DNA of 5,140 nucleotides from Chlamydiota bacterium (GCA_021772235.1 JAJFMI010000099.1:1-5140), one strand, 5' to 3'. Positions 1 through 5,037 are shown, numbered from the stretch's first letter. Made by a program: numbers and translations. The notes: generated by a model from the sequence alone, not told the origin.

Positions 1-296
1 TGCTCGTAATAATAATCGAGGCCCGTTTCACCAATCGCAATCAGTTTGCCTTCCTTGGCTGCTTTTTCAAAGTGCGGAAAATCTTTTTCGCCCAGCTCAT
101 TCACATCGTGAGGCGTGGTGGCGCCCGCATGAAAAATCCAATCTTCGCGCATCTTTAAGCCGCGCTCAAGCGTCTCTTCATCCGTGCAGATATTCACAAT
201 TTTTTGCACATCCGCTGCGCGGGCGCGTTTGAGTATTTCTGGGAGAGCGTCGTAAGTCTCTCCCCAAGTCAAGTGGGCGTGTGTATCAAAAAGCAT
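1..296 (-). CDS. tatD: TatD-family metal-dependent hydrolase/DNase, N-terminal part (cut by window edge)
   Basis: The - strand from the ATG at 294-296 reads MLFDTHAHLTWGE without a stop to the window edge, 98 full codons. Visible family marks are the N-terminal metal-binding HxH (His6, His8), a PHD segment around His63 in the place of the usual G-x-HPH motif, and the signature IGETGLDYYYE (residues 88-98) whose Glu90 is a metal ligand. TatD proteins are amidohydrolase-fold (TIM barrel) enzymes of about 255-265 residues, reported as 3'-5' exonucleases or DNases acting in the cytoplasm; roughly 160 C-terminal residues lie outside the window. The start is secure because MLFDxHxHL is the usual beginning of the family. 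No Shine-Dalgarno sequence precedes it at normal distance. It is divergent from the exbB operon, about 30 nt away. GC is about 50%, higher than the right end of the window. The exact substrate cannot be told from sequence. Confidence 0.93.
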   Translation of the reverse strand, partial: MLFDTHAHLTWGETYDALPEILKRARAADVQKIVNICTDEETLERGLKMREDWIFHAGATTPHDVNELGEKDFPHFEKAAKEGKLIAIGETGLDYYYE

Positions 297-303
297 ATGG
301 AAC

Positions 304-332
304 ATTATCCCTTATTCCGACTACAATGCCAA
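304..332 (-). promoter_or_regulatory. Predicted sigma70-type promoter of tatD, nearly leaderless
   Basis: Read on the - strand, TTGGCA (327-332) is followed after exactly 17 nt by GATAAT (304-309); each hexamer matches the TTGACA/TATAAT consensus at 5 of 6 positions. Only 7 nt separate the -10 box from the tatD ATG, so transcription would start at or within a base or two of the start codon. The -35 box covers the first possible ATG of exbB (326-328), so the two divergent genes share this DNA. This is a prediction from hexamers and spacing only. Confidence 0.55.
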
Positions 333-1039
333 GCATGAACTCAATCCATTTAATTATGAGCGCCTATCGCGAAAGCGACGGCTTTGGCAAATTGATCTTT
401 TTTTCCCTCTTTGGCCTCTCGATTTTGAGCTGGGCGGTCTTGATTCACAAAACGCTTCTACTCAATCGGGTGGAAAAAGGAAGAGAAGGCGCACGCCAAA
501 AAATCTTAAAAGAGAAAGAGCACCTGCTCGATATTGGCATTCCAAACGAGCTCGCCTCCCCATTTGTCACCCTATTTCGATCTTTGAAGGGAAAGACAAA
601 GGAAGTTTTGGAAAAAAACCACTATTTTAAACAGGGAAGCGACGCGCCTGTCTATCTTTCACGCTCCGATATGGAGCTCATTGAAGGTTCTGTGCATAAC
701 TCTCTGGCTAGCCAAACAAAAAGTTTGGAAAAAAATCTCTTTATCCTATCGACAGTCGTCACTGTGGCCCCCTTTTTAGGGCTTTTAGGGACTGTCTGGG
801 GCATTTTATTGACTTTTGCAGGTCTGCAGCAGGGCTCAAGCCTTGGCTCCTCACAACTCATTATGGGTGGCCTCTCAACAGCTCTAGCGACCACCGTTTT
901 AGGCCTTGTGATCGCAATCCCGGCCCTCATCGGCTACAACTACCTAAAAAATCGTATCCGCGAATTGCACGGCGAAATGGAAGACTTTAGCGCCGAACTC
1001 ATTGGAACCGTAGAATTGCAATACCGCAAGGTGGAATAA
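326..1039 (+). CDS. exbB: ExbB/TolQ-type proton channel subunit (MotA/TolQ/ExbB family)
   Basis: Inner-membrane subunit that, with ExbD/TolR, conducts protons to power a TonB/TolA-type transducer. With this start it has 237 residues and three membrane segments: about 21-40 (GKLIFFSLFGLSILSWAVLI), 138-166 and 178-206. The second holds the hallmark APFLGLLGTVWGI with Thr156; the third holds ALATTVLGLVIAIPAL with Thr190 at the conserved channel threonine. The large loop between segments 1 and 2 is charged and cytoplasmic, as usual. In the third segment the Glu of the usual xxEAL (ExbB Glu176 in E. coli) is Thr185 here. Start choice is uncertain: ATGs at 326, 335 and 356 are in frame, none has a clear Shine-Dalgarno, and a GTG at 281 would run inside tatD. 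I saw no convincing + strand promoter. It heads the operon and overlaps exbD by 1 nt. In a Tol-Pal operon the name tolQ is equally fitting. Confidence 0.93.
   Translation: MPSMNSIHLIMSAYRESDGFGKLIFFSLFGLSILSWAVLIHKTLLLNRVEKGREGARQKILKEKEHLLDIGIPNELASPFVTLFRSLKGKTKEVLEKNHYFKQGSDAPVYLSRSDMELIEGSVHNSLASQTKSLEKNLFILSTVVTVAPFLGLLGTVWGILLTFAGLQQGSSLGSSQLIMGGLSTALATTVLGLVIAIPALIGYNYLKNRIRELHGEMEDFSAELIGTVELQYRKVE
1028..1034 (+). promoter_or_regulatory. Ribosome binding site of exbD
   Basis: AAGGTGG sits inside the last codons of exbB, 4 nt before the ATG at 1039, and differs from the ideal AAGGAGG at one base. It is the clearest Shine-Dalgarno sequence in the operon. With the TAATG stop/start overlap it explains high, coupled translation of exbD after exbB. 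Confidence 0.6.
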
Positions 1040-1461
1040 TGTTTCGTCGCAATAGACCCCGTAATTCAGAAAGCGTACTTGAAGAAAACCTGATTAATCT
1101 CACGCCCCTCATCGACGTGGTTTTTGTGATCTTGATCGTCTTCATACTTGTGGCACCGATGCTCGATATCGATAAAATCGAACTCCCCGGATCAGGCATT
1201 ACGACAACAACGATTACAGGCCATGAGAAAATGCCAGTAAAAATTATGGTCAATGCGCGCGATGAAATTACACTAAACGACAGACGCGTTAAATTACCCG
1301 AACTCAAACGCCTTGTTCATGAACTACATGACCAGCATCCCAATGCCAAACCGCATCTTTTTCAAGATCGCAAAGCACATTTTGGTATTTACCAAGAAGT
1401 GAAAAACGCCGTTGAAGCAAGTGGCTACCAAGAAATGGAAGTTGTATTGAAAAAAACATGA
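1039..1461 (+). CDS. exbD: ExbD/TolR family proton channel subunit
   Basis: A 140-residue inner-membrane protein with the usual ExbD/TolR plan: a short basic cytoplasmic tail (1-18), one membrane helix (about 21-43) and a periplasmic domain. The family motif is present as NLTPLIDVVFVILIVF (residues 20-35), with Asp26 at the place of the essential proton-carrying aspartate (Asp25 in E. coli ExbD). The periplasmic part ends in the typical ExbD fold pattern, with FQDRKAHFGIYQEVKNAVEA (about 108-127) resembling the usual aD..v.y..v..vm..l segment. It works as a dimer within the ExbB pentamer in known systems. It starts one base before the end of exbB and overlaps the next gene by 4 nt (ATGA). Length is normal for the family. 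Whether it acts in a Tol-like or Ton-like manner cannot be read from this protein alone; the downstream tolB and pal favour Tol. Confidence 0.95.
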   Translation: MFRRNRPRNSESVLEENLINLTPLIDVVFVILIVFILVAPMLDIDKIELPGSGITTTTITGHEKMPVKIMVNARDEITLNDRRVKLPELKRLVHELHDQHPNAKPHLFQDRKAHFGIYQEVKNAVEASGYQEMEVVLKKT

Positions 1462-2087
1462 AGAAAATCCTCATCTCCACCGCCAGCTTTCACCTCTTCT
1501 TACTACTCCTTATGCTGCTTAGTTACCGCCCGCACAAAAAAATTGAGCCTGAAATATTACTAGTACAAACCGTGGAATTGCAGCCGCCTCCACCGCCACC
1601 TAAACCTAAACCACAACAAAAAAAACTTGCGAAGAAAACAACTCCAAAACCGACACCTAAAGCAAAGCCAAAACCCACACCTAAACCAAAACCTGTCGCG
1701 CAAAAAGTTGCTCCACAGCCAAAACCCCAAGAAAATAAGACCAAGCAGATCCTTGAAAATCTGGAAAAAAGTTTAGCAAAACTCGAAGCGCCCACAAAAC
1801 CTCTCACAACTCCAAAGCAGATCGAAATAATCAAAGCTACTCCCAACCTAAAAGAAATACTCATTGCAACATTACAAAGAGAGCTTATTCTTCCAGAGAT
1901 GGGAAAAGTACAAGTGCGGTTGGCGGTAGATGAACAGGGGAAAATTTCAATCATCGAATTTCTTGTTGTAGAAAGTGTCGTCAACCTCAAATACATAGAA
2001 GAAAAACTTTCTCATTTCACACTTCCCTCCTTTGAAAAAAGAGAGGAATCCTATATCATTACTTTCACAAACCGGAATACCTCATGA
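1458..2087 (+). CDS. TonB/TolA-like energy transducer (Pro/Lys-rich, one membrane anchor)
   Basis: A 209-residue protein built like TonB/TolA: an N-terminal uncleaved membrane helix (about 4-22, ISTASFHLFLLLLMLL), a Pro-rich rigid stretch with six prolines in a row (43-48) and Lys-Pro repeats to about residue 90, a short helical segment (93-112), then a small C-terminal domain (about 130-205). His12 in the helix, with Thr8 four residues before it, lines up with the SxxxH motif of TonB through which ExbB/ExbD act. The C-terminal part (KVQVRLAVDEQGKISIIEF, 150-168, then a helix and a last strand) has the strand-helix-strand look of a TonB C-terminal domain, but weakly. Its place between exbD and tolB is that of tolA. 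I infer it links the motor to TolB/Pal. It matches by position the hypothetical gene between exbD and tolB in Chlamydia (CT598, from memory). Overlaps both neighbours by 4 nt; no Shine-Dalgarno of its own, so translation is probably coupled. Confidence 0.8.
   Translation: MKKILISTASFHLFLLLLMLLSYRPHKKIEPEILLVQTVELQPPPPPPKPKPQQKKLAKKTTPKPTPKAKPKPTPKPKPVAQKVAPQPKPQENKTKQILENLEKSLAKLEAPTKPLTTPKQIEIIKATPNLKEILIATLQRELILPEMGKVQVRLAVDEQGKISIIEFLVVESVVNLKYIEEKLSHFTLPSFEKREESYIITFTNRNTS
1644..1691 (+). repeat. Two tandem copies of a 24-nt repeat coding for Pro-Lys octapeptides
   Basis: Bases 1644-1667 and 1668-1691 are adjacent 24-nt copies with 21 identical positions. They encode PKPTPKAK and PKPTPKPK (residues 63-78 of the TonB-like protein). 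The in-frame unit suggests that this periplasm-spanning stretch grows or shrinks by whole repeats. Confidence 0.8.
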
Positions 2088-3349
2088 GACTTTTTCTATT
2101 TTTGCTGCCGCTTTTCGCTCTTTTTTCAGAAAATCTCGTAGTTGAGCTGAGCACACACTCGCACCTAAAACCGCTTCATGTAGAAAAAATCGCACATAAA
2201 ACCTCAAGCCTTACAGAAAATTACCTCACATCGTTGCACTCCATTATCGTAAATGATTTTGCAGTCGGAGGAAAAACACGCCTTGTACCAGGAAGTGAAG
2301 GCGCTGTACTAAAAATTGAAGTTGTCGATAACAATCTCACAGCCTCATTATTTGATCGCCCCGGCCACCTGCGTAAGACAGCAAAAAACCTCTATTTAAC
2401 TGGAAAGCTGGAGCGAGATCGGCGCACCATGCACATGCTTGCAGACGAAATTCACAAACAGCTGTTTGGAGAGAGCGGGATCGCAAGCAAACGGATCTTT
2501 TTTGCAAAAAAAATCCCCAGTCACGATGGCTACATCTCTGAAATTTGGGAATGCGATAGCGACGGCGCCAACCTGCGCCAAATTACACGTGATAATAATT
2601 ACGCCATCACCCCCACTTACTTGCCAAGCGATAAGACAAACCCAGAACAACTACTTTACGTAAGCTACAAATCTGGCCCTCCAAAAATTTATTCCACACC
2701 ATTATCACAATTTTCTCCCAAAGCAGCCATCTCACTTCGGGGAAACCAACTTCTTCCAACATTTTCTCAAACAGCCAACATGGTGGCCTTTATCTCCGAT
2801 GCAAGCGGCCATGCTGACCTCTTTTTGCAACTTTTTGAACCGGGACGTGGCGCAATTGGCAAACCCCTTCAAATTTACTCCCTCTCAGGAGCCGTCCAAG
2901 CCTCCTCTAGTTTTAGCCCGGATGGATCAAAAATCGCCTTTGTCTCCGATAAAGAGAGCACGCCTAAAATTTATCTTATAGATCTTTCCACAATTACAGC
3001 TGGACGACGCCCCGAGGCAAAACGCATCACGCAAAAATACCGCGAAAATACAGGACCAAGTTTTAGTCCCGATGGAAAACTAATCGCCTATTCCGCTAAA
3101 GTAGATGGAGTGCGACAGATCTGTTTATTCGATTTGCAGACAAAAGAAGAAAAAGTTCTGACAAAAGGTGATAAACACAAAGAAAATCCTTGCTTTGCGC
3201 CCAACTCTCTACATATTATCTATAATACAACCGGATCGCGATCCGGAAGGGAGATAGCAGAGCTTTTCCTGATTAATATAAACGATCCGACCCCGGTCCA
3301 GATTACGGAAGGGGCAGGAAAAAAACACTACCCAACATGGGAAGCGTGA
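2084..3349 (+). CDS. tolB: TolB, periplasmic beta-propeller of the Tol-Pal system
   Basis: A 421-residue exported protein close to the usual TolB length (about 430). Residues 1-15 form a signal peptide (MRLFLFLLPLFALFS, likely cut before Glu16). Residues about 17-130 fit the TolB N-terminal domain, ending in the typical MLADEIHKQLFGESGI before RIFFAK. From about 135 on there are beta-propeller repeats of the PD40/WD40-like type: SEIWECDSDGANLRQIT (about 152-168), SFSPDGSKIAFVSD (276-289) and SFSPDGKLIAYSA (326-338), each followed by a strand such as KIYLIDL or QICLFDL, and a last repeat ending HYPTWEA. TolB binds Pal and, in E. coli, the TolA C-terminal domain and colicins; it cycles during outer-membrane constriction. 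It overlaps the TonB-like gene by 4 nt and lies 7 nt before pal, the order expected for tolB-pal. The early propeller blades are less regular than in proteobacterial TolB. Frame is intact. Confidence 0.95.
   Translation: MRLFLFLLPLFALFSENLVVELSTHSHLKPLHVEKIAHKTSSLTENYLTSLHSIIVNDFAVGGKTRLVPGSEGAVLKIEVVDNNLTASLFDRPGHLRKTAKNLYLTGKLERDRRTMHMLADEIHKQLFGESGIASKRIFFAKKIPSHDGYISEIWECDSDGANLRQITRDNNYAITPTYLPSDKTNPEQLLYVSYKSGPPKIYSTPLSQFSPKAAISLRGNQLLPTFSQTANMVAFISDASGHADLFLQLFEPGRGAIGKPLQIYSLSGAVQASSSFSPDGSKIAFVSDKESTPKIYLIDLSTITAGRRPEAKRITQKYRENTGPSFSPDGKLIAYSAKVDGVRQICLFDLQTKEEKVLTKGDKHKENPCFAPNSLHIIYNTTGSRSGREIAELFLININDPTPVQITEGAGKKHYPTWEA
3221..3246 (+). promoter_or_regulatory. Perfect 16-bp palindrome just after a TATAAT inside tolB
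   Basis: CCGGATCGCGATCCGG (3231-3246) is a perfect inverted repeat lying four bases after TATAAT (3221-3226) in the 3' part of tolB, coding TGSRSGR. No good -35 hexamer stands 16-18 nt upstream of the TATAAT. It could be an mRNA hairpin, a protein-binding site, or chance; if the TATAAT is a real -10 box, the palindrome would cover the start point of an internal transcript for pal and the LysM gene. Confidence 0.3.
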
Positions 3350-3356
3350 GTAAAAT

Positions 3357-4040
3357 ATGAAAAAGATTCTTTTAACATCCCTACTTCTTCTAGCAAGCTG
3401 TAACCGAGGAGGTAACGACTCCGTTTGGGACGAGCAGACCACCACCTCCCATTATCTCGACAAAGCAAAAAACTTCTTTAGCCGTCAAAAAAATGACTCA
3501 AAACTCGTCCATAGTGAAGATGAGTTTTATGGACGTGAAGAAGAGTTCATCCCGCTCCGCGATGAAGATCTACGCACACAAGCTGGTAATTTTGCCTATA
3601 CACAACCTGCAGATTTACCCCTATCATCTGGAAAAGTTCCAGGTCACCATGGATTTGCAAAACCAACAGGCGACATGGCTGCCCTTTTCCGCACCGTCTA
3701 TTTTAACACAGATGATCACGTACTGACCCGAGATGAATATTACGGCACGCTGCGTAACGTCGCCCGCAAAGTCAAGGCGCAACCCAACCTCTACGTATTT
3801 GTAGAAGGCCATTGTGACGAACGCGCCTCTGAAAGCTATAATCTCGCTTTAGGCACCCGTCGCGCTAATTTTGTACGCACCCAGTTAATCAAAGCAGGTG
3901 TGCCACAAAATCGTGTTTACACTGTATCACTTGGAAAAGAAAAACCGGCTATACCTGGACACGATCGTGTCACTTGGGCAAAAAACCGCCGCTGCGAATT
4001 TAAAATCTACGAAAAACCTACCCTGGTAAAGAATAAATGA
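3357..4040 (+). CDS. pal: Pal, peptidoglycan-associated outer-membrane lipoprotein
   Basis: A 227-residue lipoprotein. The signal peptide ends in a lipobox LASC with Cys15 as the lipidated residue; the following Asn16 rather than Asp fits transport to the outer membrane by E. coli rules. Residues about 16-108 form an acidic, probably flexible linker. Residues about 110-218 are an OmpA-C/Pal domain: VYFNTDD, then GHCDERASESYNLALGTRRA (151-170), and SLGKEKPAIPGHDRVTWAKNRR (191-212, shown in part). Asp154 and Arg169, 15 residues apart, fall at the positions that bind the diaminopimelate of peptidoglycan in OmpA-type domains. Pal anchors the outer membrane to peptidoglycan and is bound by TolB. 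At 227 residues it is longer than E. coli Pal (173), the extra length being in the linker. A GAG 6 nt before the ATG, overlapping the tolB stop, may serve as ribosome binding site. Overlaps the LysM gene by 4 nt. Confidence 0.96.
   Translation: MKKILLTSLLLLASCNRGGNDSVWDEQTTTSHYLDKAKNFFSRQKNDSKLVHSEDEFYGREEEFIPLRDEDLRTQAGNFAYTQPADLPLSSGKVPGHHGFAKPTGDMAALFRTVYFNTDDHVLTRDEYYGTLRNVARKVKAQPNLYVFVEGHCDERASESYNLALGTRRANFVRTQLIKAGVPQNRVYTVSLGKEKPAIPGHDRVTWAKNRRCEFKIYEKPTLVKNK
3958..3971 (+). repeat. Perfect 14-bp palindrome inside pal
   Basis: GACACGATCGTGTC is a perfect inverted repeat coding the conserved GHDRV region of Pal. It lies about 70 nt before the start of the LysM gene. The amino-acid motif is conserved in the family, so selection on protein could produce part of it; a role in RNA folding or protein binding is unproven. 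Confidence 0.5.
4017..4029 (+). repeat. 13-nt direct repeat, copy 1, at the 3' end of pal
   Basis: CCTACCCTGGTAA occurs here, just before the pal stop, and again exactly at 4687-4699 where it ends in the stop codon of the LysM gene. The two copies are read in different frames (PTLV+ here, LPW-stop there), so a shared protein motif does not explain the match. Confidence 0.6.
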
Positions 4041-4699
4041 AAAAGAAACTCATCCGCCTCCTCCCAATCATCTTGCTCGCTCTCCCTTCGTGCGCAGCAC
4101 TAAACTCTTCCCCTAAAGAAGAGAAGCACCAACTGGAACTGACCCTCACAAAATTGAGAAGTGACATCGAAGAACTTCGCACTGAGCTCAATTCTTCTGA
4201 AATGAAACAGCACATTCTTGAAGGCAAAATTGCCAACCAAGAAAACCAATTTTCTATTGTCCGCCAGAACCAACTCGAACCGCAAAAACTGGAAATCGAG
4301 CAACTCTCTACAGACCTAAGCACCCTTGAAAAGCAGCTCTCTTCTCAAATAAAAAAACAAGGCGAAGCGATCACAGATATTCGACAGCTTACTCTCCACG
4401 CAAACGAAACAACTAGCGCCCTTACACAGTACAAAGAAAAAATCGCAGAACTCGAACGCTCTCTTGCAGAAGTGAGTAAAATTAAAGCGAATATCAAAGA
4501 ACTAAGCAATATCGCCTTAAGCGGCTTGCCTAAAACGACCGGAACAAAAGCCGTCGTTTATGAAGTACAAGAAAACGATACACTTGAGCGCATCGCCCGC
4601 CGGTTCGGCACGACCGCACCTGAAATTATGGACCAGAACAAACTTAAGGACGACCGCATTTTTATCGGCCAAAAATTGACCATTACCCTACCCTGGTAA
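4037..4699 (+). CDS. Lipoprotein with coiled coil and C-terminal LysM domain
   Basis: A 220-residue predicted lipoprotein. Basic residues KKK and a hydrophobic stretch lead to a lipobox LPSC with Cys19 (Pro before Ser is less common but tolerated). Residues about 27-160 are rich in Glu, Gln, Lys and Leu with heptad-like spacing, a probable coiled coil (for example QLELTLTKLRSDIEELRTEL). Residues about 173-219 are a LysM glycan-binding domain: YEVQENDTLERIARRFGTT, then EIMDQNKLKDDRIFIGQKL and the final strand TITLPW. LysM domains bind N-acetylglucosamine polymers such as peptidoglycan. It takes the place of cpoB/ybgF at the end of Tol-Pal operons, which also starts with a coiled coil but ends in TPRs. 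By position it corresponds to CT601 of Chlamydia trachomatis (from memory). No catalytic domain is visible. It overlaps pal by 4 nt and the convergent small gene by 12 nt. I infer a second wall anchor or septal organiser. Confidence 0.88.
   Translation: MKKKLIRLLPIILLALPSCAALNSSPKEEKHQLELTLTKLRSDIEELRTELNSSEMKQHILEGKIANQENQFSIVRQNQLEPQKLEIEQLSTDLSTLEKQLSSQIKKQGEAITDIRQLTLHANETTSALTQYKEKIAELERSLAEVSKIKANIKELSNIALSGLPKTTGTKAVVYEVQENDTLERIARRFGTTAPEIMDQNKLKDDRIFIGQKLTITLPW
4687..4699 (+). repeat. 13-nt direct repeat, copy 2, at the stop of the LysM gene
   Basis: Exact second copy of CCTACCCTGGTAA, 670 nt after the first. Here it ends in the TAA stop of the LysM gene and, on the opposite strand, contains the TAG stop of the convergent small gene (LPG-stop). 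Confidence 0.6.
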
Positions 4700-4990
4700 T
4701 CCAATCTGCCTTAGTAAAAGAGGTCTTTGAAGCGTTTTTTCCAGGGAATCAAGCCTTTTCATTACCTGAGAGTGCTGATTTCCTAATACATACCGAAAAT
4801 AGAGCGTCATTATGATCGCAGAACCAGCACTTCCGATAACAGCACCAGCTATTCCCGATTTCACTCTAGGATAATCTTCAACATATTTCTTTATACCAGT
4901 GTATACTTTGTCAACTTGCTTATCAAAATACACCAAGCAGTTAACAGCAGCTGAGCAAAACTCATCTATTTTCATATTTTTCTCTAACAT
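4688..4990 (-). CDS. Small one-pass membrane protein of unknown function
   Basis: I do not recognise this 100-residue protein. Residues 1-43 look soluble and amphipathic with two cysteines (12 and 18) and several aromatic residues (VYFDKQVDKVYTGIKKYVEDY, partly shown). Residues about 44-70 form one hydrophobic segment rich in small residues, SGIAGAVIGSAGSAIIMTLY, with G49xxxG53 and neighbouring Ala/Ser typical of helix-packing motifs. Then comes a short charged helix, SQVMKRLDSLEKTLQR (74-89). The ATG at 4990 is given as the outer limit; the second ATG (4973-4975, protein MKIDEFCSAAV, 95 residues) is more likely, since GAG stands 6 nt before it and the predicted promoter leaves only about 12 nt before the first ATG. 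It is convergent with the operon and overlaps the LysM gene tail to tail by 12 nt. The coherent topology and promoter favour a real gene. It lacks the two closely spaced hydrophobic segments of chlamydial Inc proteins. Confidence 0.62.
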   Translation of the reverse strand: MLEKNMKIDEFCSAAVNCLVYFDKQVDKVYTGIKKYVEDYPRVKSGIAGAVIGSAGSAIIMTLYFRYVLGNQHSQVMKRLDSLEKTLQRPLLLRQIGLPG

Positions 4991-5008
4991 TATTTACCAG
5001 TTGTTAAT

Positions 5009-5037
5009 ATATTAATCTTTATCCTATTTAATTTCAA
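5009..5037 (-). promoter_or_regulatory. Predicted sigma70-type promoter of the small membrane protein gene
   Basis: On the - strand TTGAAA (5032-5037, 5 of 6 to consensus) is followed after 17 nt by TAATAT (5009-5014, 4 of 6). The expected transcription start near 5002 gives a leader of about 12 nt to the first ATG and about 27 nt to the second. A 12-bp palindrome, TTAATATATTAA (5004-5015), covers the -10 box. The region is very AT-rich, so chance matches are likely and confidence is modest. Confidence 0.42.

Noticed and set aside
281..325. GTG start at 281 lengthening ExbB by 15 residues
   Set aside because: It would begin inside the tatD coding region on the opposite strand, the added residues do not look like an ExbB N-terminus, and ATGs at 326, 335 and 356 give a normal family length.
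652..930. - strand open frame opposite exbB
   Set aside because: Lies fully opposite a conserved membrane protein gene and shows no family motif.
1523..1996. Long - strand open frame rich in Gly, Phe and Cys
   Set aside because: It is the antisense of the Pro/Lys-rich spacer; the low-complexity codons opposite CCA/AAA avoid stops. No start context or sensible protein.
2439..2663. + strand open frame in another frame of tolB
   Set aside because: Fully inside tolB, shares no motif with any family I know and has no ribosome binding site.
4018..4323. - strand open frame opposite the start of the LysM gene, rich in Ser and Trp
   Set aside because: Composition is what the complement of Glu/Gln/Lys-rich coiled-coil codons gives; no promoter or start signal.
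4717..4740. Possible Rho-independent terminator before the T run at 4735-4740
   Set aside because: The only stem, AAAGA/TCTTT with a 2-nt gap, cannot form a proper hairpin and is separated from the T run.
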